A stretch of 64,000 nucleotides of DNA, taken from assembly GCA_013400115.1 (NCBI GenBank), contig VXBP01003652.1, forward strand, positions 62,001 to 126,000. The letters run 5' to 3'. Within the stretch, counting starts at the first letter, position 1; each line of letters opens with the position of its first letter. This document shows, one piece after another, positions 1-11,025 of the stretch. Position numbers and translations under genes: made by a program. This DNA is from Rhinopomastus cyanomelas. Taxonomy: Eukaryota > Chordata > Aves > Bucerotiformes > Rhinopomastidae. The notes beneath the pieces were generated by a model, which had not been told where the DNA came from, made no database searches, and was given only the letters and a program-made list of their open reading frames with translations.

Positions 1-3000
1 GCATCCCTGGAGCCCTGTGGGGTTGAAGAATCCCACCATGGCCAGGGATCCCCAAACCACTCGGAATCCATCCCCTCTCCTGCACTCCTGTCCCAGCACA
101 GTCCAGTGAGCAGGAGCTCCCTGCAGCGGGGCAGTGATGGGGTTTGCAGTGCCGGGTGCCTGCTCTCCTGGCTGCCTGGCACACACAAATTAACTGATGA
201 ACCAGAGCTGTTTCTTTCTTCTCTGCAGCGGCAGCTGGGTAGTGGGAAGAGAGGGGGCACACGCGGGGCGGGTGGTGACGGAGCTGTCAGTCCCTGCCTG
301 TGCCGTTGGGGATTGATGGAAAGGTGGGGGTAGACGGTTGGGGATTTTTTGGGTACCGGTAGCTGGGAAGAGGGTGCTGGAGGCTGTTGGGGCTGAGGTG
401 CGAGAAGGGATGGACCAGGCACCGCTGCGAGGGGCCCGTGGCCATGTAGGGCAGCTCCTGGGATACCCTGCTGCTCCTTGGCCCTGCTGCTGCCTGCGGT
501 GCCAGCCTTGCGCTCAGCATGTCCCTGCACTTTGCTAAGAGCAGCAGAAATGAAGATGTGGCCAGCACTAGCCGTGTGGTGCACGGGGGGTGTGTTGGTG
601 GTGCGTAGCCGGGGCTCCTGGCTCGGCGATGCCTCTCTTGGCATCGCGGTTGGTACCGAATACTAATACCCTGCCTTTGTTTAGCACCTTTCATCCCCAA
701 GGATCCCGGGGCACGCTGCATCCGCTAACAAGCTGCTACGTGGGCTATTTATAGCCAAACCCATAGCAGCAGCGGGAATGGATCCCTGGGGAACGTGGCA
801 CGGAGCAGAGCCTGGCTGCAGTCCCGGTGCGATACCGGCCCTGCTCCACTGGGATGGGGCTGCTGCGGGTCGTCCCTTTGTCCTTGAGCGTGCAGGGTCA
901 AACCTGGCTGAGTTTCGTAGGGCTGTGAATTGATTTGCATCGGCTCAGCATCGCGCCCTGATCAATGCTGGGGGAGGGAAATGCAGCAGCAGCTGCTGCA
1001 CAGGTACCTTCTGTGAGCTCAGGGAGCTGCAGAGGGACAGCACTGCCCCTGCGTCTGCCCCCTGTTCCCATGATGGGTGGCTCTCCCCAGCCAGGAGAGC
1101 AGCAGGTCCCCAAGGCTCCCATGGGTCCCTGTGGGTCCTTGCTGTGGGGACAGGGAATAGCCCTCGGAGCATCAATGCCTGACGAGGTTGGAGCGACTGG
1201 GCAGTGGCAGCTGTGAAGTCATCGTCTGTCTCTGATCGGCTGCTGCAAATACAGGCAGGTACCCGCTCAGTCCCAGTTAGCCCAGCTGCAGAGAGACTGG
1301 GCTCAGGGCCATGGTGATTCCCTGTGCTGGGAACACTTGGCCCTGGGGAGAGGGAAGATTTGGTGGCAGCAGAGGTGGGGGGTTTCCCAAGGACTGGGAG
1401 GTGAGGCCACATGCCCACCCCAGGGCAAACCCTGCGGCTTCCCTCGCACAGGGGGCAGGAGGAAGGGCATCGGTGCCAGAGCACTGCAGCAGGGACGGGG
1501 CTTCGTGTGGTCCCATTCCAGGGATGTCAACAAACACCTCTGTGGGAGCCCAGTGCTGGTTTTCATGTGGCAGCCGAACAGTCCTCGCAGTGGGAAAAGC
1601 CTCTCTGGGGAGCATCGCGCATCCCTCCTGTGGGCATGAGGGGAGCCAGCTCCATCCCTCTCCTCCCACCCCAGCCCAAGGGTGTCGTTACCAGCGCTTC
1701 TCCTGCACTAAAAAAAGCAGATTTCTTAATTGTTTCCTGCTGGAGTTGAAAGGCAGCTCCCGGGCCTGAAATAGCACGTTGGGGGAAACACAACCCAATG
1801 AGAGAGAGAGGAGGTGGTGATTTGCCCAGAGGAGCTGAGCCAAGCCCTGGCTGCAGCCCCGAGGCGGCTGCTGTTGCCCCTTTCACCTGCCCTAAGGGCT
1901 GCCTGAAGTCCTCTGCTGCTAGTCCTCTTCCTCACACCTACCTTCATCAGCACCTGCTGGTGACTGGAGGCTGCAGAAATGGAGCCTGGGGCATCTCTGG
2001 GCATCTTCAGCTTGGGGGCTGCTGCCTCAGTGCTTGTGGGGAGCGTGTGTTTCTGTTAGAGACATCGCTCAGCATCCCTCTTTTGGAAGGATAAGTCCAT
2101 GCGACCCTTCTCCACGGCGTGGGGAATCCTCTGGGGCTGCCACTGTTGTTTTCACCCACCCCAGCTCAGCTGCTGGATGTGAGGAGACCTCTGTCCTTTC
2201 CCTTTGTGCTCTTCTCCTGCCGAGCAGCCCGGCCAAAGCACCTTTCCAAGTGCCTTCATCCCCGCGGCCGCCTCCCCTCTCGCGGGGTGCTGCCCACCCG
2301 GGCACCCCATGGCCTGCCCTTCCCTTCTGCAGGCGGCACCTTCTGCCAGGCACGTGATGCGTCTTTGTGAAGGGAAATTGCTTCCCCTTTCTCTTTGCCA
2401 CCCAAGGTAATTGGCATCTGTTGATGGGCCCCGGGTCTCTATTTTTATCAGCCGTTCGCACGTTGACACATCTCCGCTCCGCCTCGTTATCCCAGCACGG
2501 TTCAGGCCTGTTGCTTTTTTATTATTATTATTTAGAGGCACGATGCGAAGGAGCTGACTAATGAGGCTGTTTTCCCCCTCCTGCACCCGCCTGCTGGCAC
2601 TGGGCTCCCCACTGATGTGCCAGCCAGGCAACGCTCCTGCAGCGGGACTCCCTACCCCACTGGGCTCCCCAGAGTCCCGCATCCCATTGGAGCCTTTCCC
2701 AGGGACACTCAGGGTTGCCAGCACTCGCCAGTCTCTATCTTGTCGTGTGTTTGGGGTTTCTCCAGAGCCTGGTGAAGCTTCCCAGGATGCTGGGATGGGT
2801 CTGATGATGTTTCTGGGGCTGCCAGCCCCAGGGCTGTGCCCGTGCCCATGTTCAGTGTGTCAATGCCCAATAGGTACCTTTCTCAAACAGCCTTCAGGCA
2901 GCTGTTTTGACAGATGTTTCCAGGGATGTTGTGGCTATTTGGAGACAAGAGGGCAGGGCTGGATCATCCCCTGGTGTTACCAGCCTAGCCCCTGCATGGC

Positions 3001-3254
3001 CTACAGCATTTTGCAGTGATGGTGCTGCACTCCTCTGGCAGAACACCTCGGTGGGCTCCCTGAGACCCCAGTGGCTGCAGCCTGGACCTCCCGGGCTGCT
3101 GGAGCACTGCAGGCTGAAGGCAGCCACTTGCACCTGGAGCTAGGAGCCTTGGGGCATCCCCCTAGGGAAGTCCCTGCTGTGAAGTGCAAAGCACCAGCCC
3201 TGGTTGGAAAAGCACTAAATTCCTTTTTCTCTTCTCTCCTGTTTTCTCTTGCAG
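1..3254 (+). other. NCS1: NCS1 intron 1 (3' part), no coding exon seen
   Basis: No convincing exon is visible here. The next exon begins inside a codon of NCS1, so this stretch is the end of the intron after the first coding exon. That exon would encode the myristoylated N-terminus (starting MGKSNSK in the family) and was not found in the window. Most of the stretch is GC-rich and unremarkable. AT-rich segments at about 1700-1800 and 2395-2575 stand out as possible regulatory sequence. Confidence 0.75.
2395..2575. promoter_or_regulatory. Candidate regulatory island in NCS1 intron 1
   Basis: An AT-rich, non-repetitive segment within GC-rich intron. It contains several TAAT/ATTA-type core motifs, a TTATCA (inverse GATA-like) site and a short ATT microsatellite (about 2517-2533), and it shows no ORF or CR1 signature. 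The composition resembles conserved noncoding elements of tetrapod developmental loci. Conservation could not be tested, so the regulatory role is inference. Confidence 0.3.
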
Positions 3255-6181
3255 TTACCGAAAAGGAGGTGCAGCAGTGGTGAGTATCTGGCACTGCAGT
3301 GAGCTGGGGGGGTGTGGAGCTGTCTATGCCAAGCCAGGGGTGCAGGAGGCTGCCCCTGTTTGGGGGTGCAGGTGTTAGCTCATAGAGGAGAGGCTGGAAA
3401 GTAGAGGGATTTTTGTTCTTGCAGACCTTGTCCAGAGCCTGACTTGGCTGCTGCTGCTCTCAGCCACTCGCGTGGGGTGGTGCATGGTACCTCTTGCCTC
3501 TTCCCTCCCGTATGGGCAGCTCAGGGGGGAGCAGGAACTGGCTGGCTGGTGGCCCTGGCCCTGGCTGGGGGAGCTGATGCTTTCCCAGTGCGTCCCCGTT
3601 TGCAGTGGGTCCCACAGAGGCTGACAGTGGCTGGGACTGTGGTGCCAGCAACGCTCTCACCCCATCCCCTCCACCCCACTGAACACGTTGCCCTAGAAAA
3701 GCCACTGCTTCCCTTTCATCTCCCTGTCCCACCAGCAAAGGGTTGCTTTCTTTATCTCTTTCTCTCATCCTTCCCCCCCCNGCATAATGCTCCGGTACCT
3801 GCGTGATCCCTGCACGGGCCCTGCGGGCTCCCCACGCCCACGGGCACAGCGCTTGACCGGGTCCTGCCCTGCGCCTGCCGGGGTGGTGCTTGGCAGCATC
3901 CAGGCTGAGCCCTGAGCTGGACCCCGGTGCTGGCTGGGGTCACTGTGACTGTGCACAGAGCTTTTTATGTCAGAGGAGGTGTGAGGGACCCTCTGGGATG
4001 CTCCTGGCTGAGCTCCTGGGGCATGGTCGCATTAAGCTGGTTGTGGCTCAGCTGCCTGTTCTGGGCACCTGGCAGGGTTGGAGCAGCGTAGTGGCCACCG
4101 CTCGGTGTCACCGGTGTCTCTTGCTGCTGCTCCAGGCTCTCCCACTGCCACCTGCTCAGTGGTGCCTGCGGCGACCTTGTCCCGTGGGGCTGGCAGCTTG
4201 TGGATGGGTGATGAGAGCAGCAAAAGGAGCACCCAGAGACCTTCCTGGCTGCAGCCCACCCACCGCAGCGCTGGGAGAACCCCGTCCTGGTTCCGCAGGG
4301 CTTGGGGGGCTCACCAAGTCCCTTTCTCTGCAGGTACAAGGGCTTTATCAAGGACTGCCCCAGCGGGCAGCTCGATGCCGCTGGCTTTCAGAAGATCTAC
4401 AAGCAGTTCTTCCCCTTCGGCGACCCAACCAAATTCGCCACCTTTGTCTTCAACGTCTTCGACGAGAACAAAGTGAGTGTGGGAGCCAGGGCCGCGGTCC
4501 AGGGAGTGAGGGCGCTGGGGTGGGTTGGGTACGCGGCTGCGCGGCCCTGGAGGAGCAGAGCATTCCAGTGCTTTGTGGGGCGTGAAATGGGACTGGTGCA
4601 GCTGCGAGCCCCCGCACTGGTGTAGTCCACAGGAAGAGGCGACGATGGGGCAGGCGGCAGAGGATGGACCCGGTGTGCTGCTGCTGCTGACAAACCCCTC
4701 CCGTGTGGTGCCCCCCACTCTTAGAGCCCATCCCGCCGGGATGCTCGTGGTGGGCACCAGCAGCTGAAGATAAACAAGCATCCCCCTCCCTCCCTCCTGC
4801 CCTCCCCGTTGCCTTTCTGACGTGCCCCCTCGGTGGGGATATATGGGCAGGGAGGACTTTGCAGGGCAGAGATGGTAGCGGCAGCCTCACCCCTCTCCTT
4901 CCCTCCCCAGGATGGCAGGATCGAGTTTTCAGAGTTCATCCAGGCGCTGTCGGTCACCTCCCGGGGGACGCTGGACGAGAAGCTGAGGTGTAAGTACTCC
5001 CCATGTGGTGGGCTCAGCCCCGCAGCCCCCAGCACGGCGAGAGGGCTGTGTGGTGATGGGGGACGTGCCTGCTGGGGAGGACATGGTCCCCAGCACCCCA
5101 AGTCATTGCTGTGGGTTGCAGGGGCATTTAAGCTGTATGACCTGGACAATGATGGGTACATCACGAGGAACGAGATGCTGGACATTGTGGATGCCATTTA
5201 CCAGATGGTGGTGAGCAGTGGGATGGGGCATGGGGGGTACCTGCTGGGCTGGGGGCCTGGCTTTGCAGGCAGGGAGGGTGCTGGGACACCCCATGTTCCC
5301 TCCCCTGGCTGTTTTTGTGGGGAGTTGTGGCCACTGGAGGCCAGGACAGGGTCTGTATCTGGCCACTGAGGGTGGCTCTGGTGCCAGTGCCAGCTCTTTG
5401 TGCTGGTGTGGGGGCTCTTGGGGCATAAATCACACCGACCAGACGGGCGCTTGACTGGGTCCTGCCCTGCTGCCACAGGGAAACACAGTGGAGCTTCCTG
5501 AGGAGGAGAACACACCAGAGAAGAGGGTGGATCGGATTTTTGCCATGATGGACAAGGTGAGGGTGTCTGCTGTTTTTCTTCCTTGAGGCTGAGGGGTTTA
5601 GGAAGCAGTTGTGGGTCCCTGTGCTGTATCTTGGCTCTTGTGGGTGCCTCCTTCTCCTGCCAGTACAAGGTCTCAGCTGCCACTGGGCATTTAGGAAGCA
5701 GTTGTGGGTCCCTGTGCTGCATCTTGCCTCTTGTAGGTGGCTCCTTCTTCCTGCCAGTGCAAGGTCTCAGCTGCCACTGGGCTTGCTGCAGAACCCCACA
5801 TCCCTCTGGGCTCCCCATATCCATCTCAGAGTCCCCAAGATGTTCAGTGCAGCCTCCGTGACACCCTCCTTAGCTGCAGGCAGGGGTGGTTTGTTGGCTG
5901 AAACGAGGGAGCAGCTGTGGGGATGCCCAGGGAGGCCACGTGGGATGGTGTAGCTGCTGCCCGGGGTGCTCCTTTGTGGGGTCATGGGATGCTCAGTTGT
6001 GCAGTCATGGGGTGCTTGCTTATGGGGGCATGGGGTGCTGGGGGTTCCCCTCGCTGAGGCGCTGCGACTGGGTGTTGTGCAGAACGCGGATGGGAAGCTG
6101 ACGCTGCAGGAGTTCCAGGAGGGCTCCAAGGCCGACCCCTCCATCGTGCAGGCGCTCTCCCTCTACGATGGGCTCGTATAG
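3255..6181 (+). CDS. NCS1: NCS1, neuronal calcium sensor 1 (5'-partial, six coding exons)
   Basis: Exons 3255-3279, 4334-4472, 4911-4989, 5122-5210, 5479-5556 and 6083-6181 join in one frame to the TAG at 6179-6181, with AG/GT splice sites throughout. The product is a cytoplasmic, membrane-associated EF-hand calcium sensor of the recoverin/frequenin family, which acts on phosphatidylinositol 4-kinase beta, GPCR signalling and exocytosis (family knowledge). Three functional EF loops are visible: EF2 [12 protein letters not shown] (split across exons 3 and 4), EF3 [12 protein letters not shown] and EF4 [14 protein letters not shown]1 carries the degenerate Cys-Pro (KDCPSGQLD) typical of the family. 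The C-terminus ...LSLYDGLV is diagnostic of NCS1 as against hippocalcin, visinin-like proteins or KChIPs. The 25-bp exon encodes only TEKEVQQ plus split codons. The start codon and myristoylation exon are upstream of the window. Confidence 0.97.
5597..5782. repeat. 93-bp tandem duplication in NCS1 intron
   Basis: Two near-identical 93-base copies (5597-5689 and 5690-5782), each starting TTTAGGAAGCAGTTGTGGG and ending CAGCTGCCACTGGGC, with a handful of differences. They lie between the fifth and sixth NCS1 exons in this window and do not touch splice sites. Confidence 0.9.
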
Positions 6182-6689
6182 TCCCGGGGCCGAGTGGCGG
6201 TGAGTGCAGCACGGGGGGCGCCCGGGGTTCCCCATCTCCCACCTGCCCGATGCCCTTCCCACCTTCCCCAGCAGCTGGTTCTCTGCTGAAACATCAAACC
6301 TTGGGCTTCCCCAGCCTCACATCCTGCTGGGAGGCAGCTGGTGGGCTGGGAGCACAGGGATGCTCCAGACAGATCCTACATGGAGTGTTTTATTTATCTT
6401 ATGTCTTGTTTTATTCCACCCTGGGGCTAGCAGGGTTTGGTCAGGCACTGGCAGGGATCACAGCGTCCATGGGGTGCTGGGCTGAGCTGTGAGGCCATTC
6501 AGAGCTGCCCTTTAGGATGATTTTGGTCATTGCAGTCCAGGCAGCACCTGACAGTGGGTGATGGAGGGGGTTTTCTTTAACCCCACTGGAGGTCCAAGCT
6601 TTTCAAAGCTGTGTGGGTGTCGTGTGAGCTGGCCCCTGGGCTTTCTGCCCGCCCTTCTCACCCCCTTTTCCCCGCTCCCTGTCCGGTAG
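6182..6689 (+). other. NCS1: NCS1 3'-UTR stub and probable 3'-UTR intron
   Basis: Eighteen bases after the TAG there is a strong donor (GGCG|GTGAGTG, intron from 6200). A pyrimidine-rich acceptor ends with TAG at 6689. Splicing here would place the stop codon less than 50 nt from the last junction, a distance that normally escapes nonsense-mediated decay. This fits an eight-exon NCS1 whose last exon is entirely untranslated. The junction is inferred from splice motifs only. Confidence 0.5.
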
Positions 6690-7041
6690 ATGCCCGGGGG
6701 AAGATGCTCTCCGTGCCATCCGACCACCGCCGCGCGAAGCTTGCCTGTCCCTCTCGGCCTTCCGTTCTGCTCCGCGAGCGGAGGACGCCCTCGCAGCGCG
6801 AGCTCACACCCCTCTCTGCACTCTGAACCAGCCGCTGCCATTTGCCAACTTCTGCTTTCTCCAAACGAAACCAAACCCTGACCCANTTCCTACGGACTGC
6901 GGAGTCGCCGACAGTGCTCCTCTCCCAGCGACCGGCCGGCTGCCGACAGAGCCCAAAGGGGTGCTGCCGGGGGATCCGCGGAGGCACCGACGGCGATGAG
7001 GAACCATGATGCTGGTGTCGCCCCGGCTTACTAGGGTTATA

Positions 7042-7086
7042 NNNNNNNNNNNNNNNNNNNNNNNNNNNNNNNNNNNNNNNNNNNNN
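7042..7086. other. Assembly gap (45 N)
   Basis: A run of 45 N within the inferred NCS1 3'-UTR. Single ambiguous bases also occur at 3781 and 6886. The C-rich runs nearby suggest sequence that is difficult to read. Confidence 0.99.
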
Positions 7087-10000
7087 TATTTTATGGGGTT
7101 TTTGTTTTTGGTGAGATGGTATCGTGCTGCTTGTTTTTCCTCCCCCCTCTTACGTTTCTTTTTGTTCCTTCCCTTCGGTGGGGAAGAAAACCAGCGAGGC
7201 TTTGATTCGGTTTGGTCCTGTGTTCCCGTGCCCGTCTCGACGATCGATGACCCTTATTTATTTGTCGCAAGCGTCGCTGCCGCGTCGAGTCCCTCGTGTG
7301 CGTGTGTCCGACCGTCGAGGTGGCGATCTGCAAGGTTTACATGCTCGTACGCTATTGCGGGGCAGCGGGGAGCCTGCAATAACAATGAAGCCAAAAATCT
7401 GCCTTCCCCCCCCCCGCCAGCCGACCCCGCCCCTCTTCCTCCCACCCGCTGTGTCCCGAGCTCCGTGGGCTGGCTGCTGATTTCAGGGGGGTGCTGTAGC
7501 TTCTTTTCCTGTTCTTCCCTGCATTTTTTGGTTCACCCTTCCCTTTGAAAGCTCAAGCCCAGGCTCCTGGCGGACCGGCCCCGCTCCATCGCTCTGTTGG
7601 GCAGAGCCAAGGAACCGCTGGGCACCGGAACAATCCTCTTTTACACTGTTTTCCCCCTTTTCTCGTTGCATGAAGAAGTATTTGTGGAGCTGAGGGTGGG
7701 GTTTTGCTTCCGAGCGGATCCCTTCACTAGCTTCTGTTTTGCAAACGGTGGGAGGGAGCCACCAGGGCTGGGGGAGCTGTGGGGATGCCCGTGGGGACAG
7801 TTTGCTCTGTCCCCACCCCATCTCAGCTGGGGTGGTGCTGCAATTCCTGCATCAGGGGTGCTGGGCTGGGGGAGACCCAGCTCAGGGGTCTCTTTACCCC
7901 CTTGTTGAGAGGGTTTGTTGTGCACCAAGAGCTTGGCCCCAAAGAGCCTCTCCAGGCTGGGGAAACACCTGGGGGCACCCAAGGGTGAGGCTCAGGAATG
8001 GCCCCTGGGACCAGGAATGGCCCAAGCACTGCCCTGACATGTGCCCAGGCAGGGCTCAGCCCCACCACTGCTGTGTGGTGGGACACAGGAGGCATCTCTG
8101 CTGGAGGATGAGTGTTGTGGGTGCTGCTGCAGCACCCTTTCCATCCACGTTCTGGGGAAGGAGAGGTCTGCATCTCCTCAGGAGCAAAGTGCAAGATGCC
8201 TCTGGGACCCCTCGTGCCAGCTGGGGTACAAACCTCTCCTGCTCCAGTGTGGTTTGTTCCTGGCCCAGTGACACCAGTGCTGCTCTCCCTCCCACTGCTC
8301 CATCCCCAGTAGAGCTGATGCAGCATCACCTGTCTGCCAGATGTCTGCAGCTGCCAGCATAGCCCAGCTGGTCCCCATGGCCATAGGGACTGTCCCCATG
8401 GTGGCAGGAGGTCACGGCTGGACATGGAGGTGTCCCACGATGCAGGACACAGGACGGGGCCCCAGTGAGGCTGGGACAGACTGGCTGAGCGATGCTGGTC
8501 CTTCATTGTGCAGCCCTGCTCCCCAGTTTGAGGGCTGTGTGCTGGTGGAACTCGCTGCTGCCCTTAAACCCTCCTGCATCCTCATCCCCAGGAGACCAAC
8601 CTTCGTGCAATAGCTCCACCTCGTCTGTGACTCCTGCTCCCAGGGGCACCTGCGGGTCGTTGCTGGGGACTCCTGGAAGGGGCCACCTCACTCTGTCCCT
8701 TGGAAACTCCTTCTCCTCGATGCTTTGTGGCCAAAACGCAAGTCTCTTGGGCAGACCGTCGCGGTGCCTCCAACTTCTCTGGCGCTCCTCTGCCGGACCA
8801 GTCCCTTCCTGGTGCCAGTCAGTGTTCCCAGTGAATGTGATGCTGCTGCCATCACCTCTGCTGATGGGTGACGGACCCCACCAGAAGGGACACCAGGCCA
8901 AGGCACAACCTCCTGTGTGCTGGCACTTTCCCCTGAAAGGCTGTTCGTTTCCCGAGGACCTGCCGCGCTCTGAGCTCCGTCACTGCTCGCCGATGGCTCA
9001 TGGGGGAGGCAGCCCTGCGAGGGTCGGTGTCACGCACGGGGTGAGGGATCAGCCTGGGCTTGGGAGAGCCTCACACCCCAGCAGTCCTCATGTGCTGGTG
9101 CTGCTGTCCCCACCGGCAAGCTGCTGCCACCGCTGATGCTGGTGGGTTCGGGGGTGGAGCCCGATGCCTCATCCTCTCTCACCCTCGTTAACGTCTGCAC
9201 GTTAATGAGAGGGAAGCAAAAAGGAGACAGAGGGTTTGGCCAGTTTCCTGAAGCTCTGTGCCAGCTGATGAGGGCCCCGCTGGGTTGGTGGTGATGGTGA
9301 GCTTTCCCACTCCTGCAGCGTCACTGCTGGCTCGTGCCCTGGACCCCACCGTGGGGTCCGTCCCGCTCTTGGCACTGAATGTCCCTGAGCATTGACCCCA
9401 GTGCTCTCCCTGGATGCGGATTTGGGATCCTGGCGCGGATGTTTCTGGCTTTGCGAAGCACCGAGGGTCTGGTCTGAACGTCACCAGGATCTGCAGCTTG
9501 AAGCCCCCCGCGCTTGGAAACGGCCTTAACCCCCTCGTGCCTCAGTTTCCCCATCAGTGCAGTGGCCAGGGTGAGCTCAGAGAGCGACTCGACACCCGTG
9601 CCCAGGGGTTGCCGGCGCTGGATGCAGCTGGCGGCCATCACCACGAGGGTTTGGCAGGACCCACCACCCAGCTGCAGCTGACCTCAGTGAGTGAAGAGAG
9701 TCCATCTGCCCTTCAGCCCTGCCTGTTACTCACGGCCAGCAGCCGGCCACATCCCGCTGGTTTCCCTTCCCGCTGGGGCTCCTGATGCCAGTGCAGCGGA
9801 GCCGGCCGCAGCGCTGGGCAGGGCACCTGAAGCACAGCCGGGCAGAGCTGGGGGTCTGGCCCCGGTGGCTGTGGCGTGTCCCCCGACCCTGACCTCTCGT
9901 TCATCCCCGTCGGTGTTGCCCCATTAAATGCTCTGTCTGTCCTTTCTTTTCACTTTTCTGTCCGTGCGCTGACTGTTGCTGCTTCCCGACCGTCTGTCCT

Positions 10001-11002
10001 GGAGCTCTGGGCCTGGGCTGGGCTGTTCCCCAGGGGCCAGGACGTGGCACAAAGCTCTGGGGGCAGGTTGCCCCCTGCCCTCTTGTTGTGGCACAAACCA
10101 GGAGTCGAGAGAGAGAAGAGCCGAGTGGCTTTTTCATCTGGAGCAGCCTTTTGATTGCTGCGATTGGACAGCCTGTGGGAGTGTGTGGAGGAGGGGGGTG
10201 TTTGCTTATAGGGGACCCCAGACCCCACTGGTGCTGGGTACCAGCTGCATCTCAAAACACCTGATCTAGAAGCAGCTGCTTGTCGGGCACTCATCCCAGT
10301 TGGATGGTGGGATGAGGCTGTGGGACCCCCATTCCAAGAGCCACCCTGGGCTGTGCTAACCCAGGGGAGAAAGGGTCTGGGGGTCTGGGGCCAGGCATGG
10401 CCTGTGGGCAGCTGAAATTGCTGGCAGAGCTGCCCTCTTCCCTCGTATTTGAGGTGAGGGGGTTGGATGGGGTGGGTGAATGACCCCCACAGTCACCTTG
10501 CTGTCCCGTTGACCCCAGCCCCAGGGCAAAGGGGGTGGTTTGGGGCATTTAGAGAGGGTATCAGCCACCCCTACCTCATGGGGACCACTTGGGGTGGTGG
10601 TTAGCAGGGCAGGAGCGAAGGCTGGGGGCAAAGGAAGGAGCAGGTGACCCTGGTCTCCGTGCAGTTTGATGTCTGGGGTCTCGGCCAGATGTGCCAGCCC
10701 CAGCCCCGTTGCAGTGGCCCCGCAGGAAGGCCGCCCATCCCTTCTCTCTCTCTGCTCCTGCCTCAGCTCTGAGCTGATGCCACATGCCGCAGGACCCCTT
10801 GCCTGGGGGGCAGCCTTGCCGTGGGGCCGCGAGCCCCATCGAAGAGCCCCGTGTGTGAAGACGAAGCGTGTCTGTGCGTCCGTGCCGGTGTCCCGGCTTG
10901 CATGCCCCGCTGCCTTGTCTTGAGATGAATCCAAGAGCAAACCAACCCGTTGGAAAACGGAAACCGGAACAAAACTGAACCCAGGAACTTTGTGACAGTG
11001 GA

Positions 11003-11008
11003 AATAAA
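11003..11008 (+). terminator. NCS1: Poly(A) signal, probable NCS1 3' end
   Basis: AATAAA in an A-rich context (GTGGAAATAAAAAGC), followed within about 30 bases by a GT-rich stretch (CCGTGGTCTGTGGGTG). This is the usual arrangement of a cleavage and polyadenylation site. It is the only canonical hexamer I noticed between the NCS1 stop codon and HMCN2. Confidence 0.6.
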
Positions 11009-11025
11009 AAGCTTAATGACAGCGT

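Larger units (their letters stand above)
6690..11025 (+). other. NCS1: NCS1 terminal exon, long 3'-UTR (inferred)
   Basis: About 4.3 kb without protein-coding signal between the inferred acceptor at 6689 and a canonical AATAAA at 11003. The proximal part and the AT/T-rich block after the gap (7087-7400) look non-repetitive, as does the segment just before the poly(A) signal. A second, weaker signal ATTAAA near 9923 could give a shorter transcript. The 45-N gap lies inside. The extent is inference from the poly(A) signal and the lack of any other gene. Confidence 0.5.

Noticed and set aside
3255..6181. Hippocalcin, visinin-like, recoverin or KChIP instead of NCS1
   Set aside because: The C-terminus LSLYDGLV, the loop [11 protein letters not shown] and the neighbouring HMCN2-ASS1 all point to NCS1.
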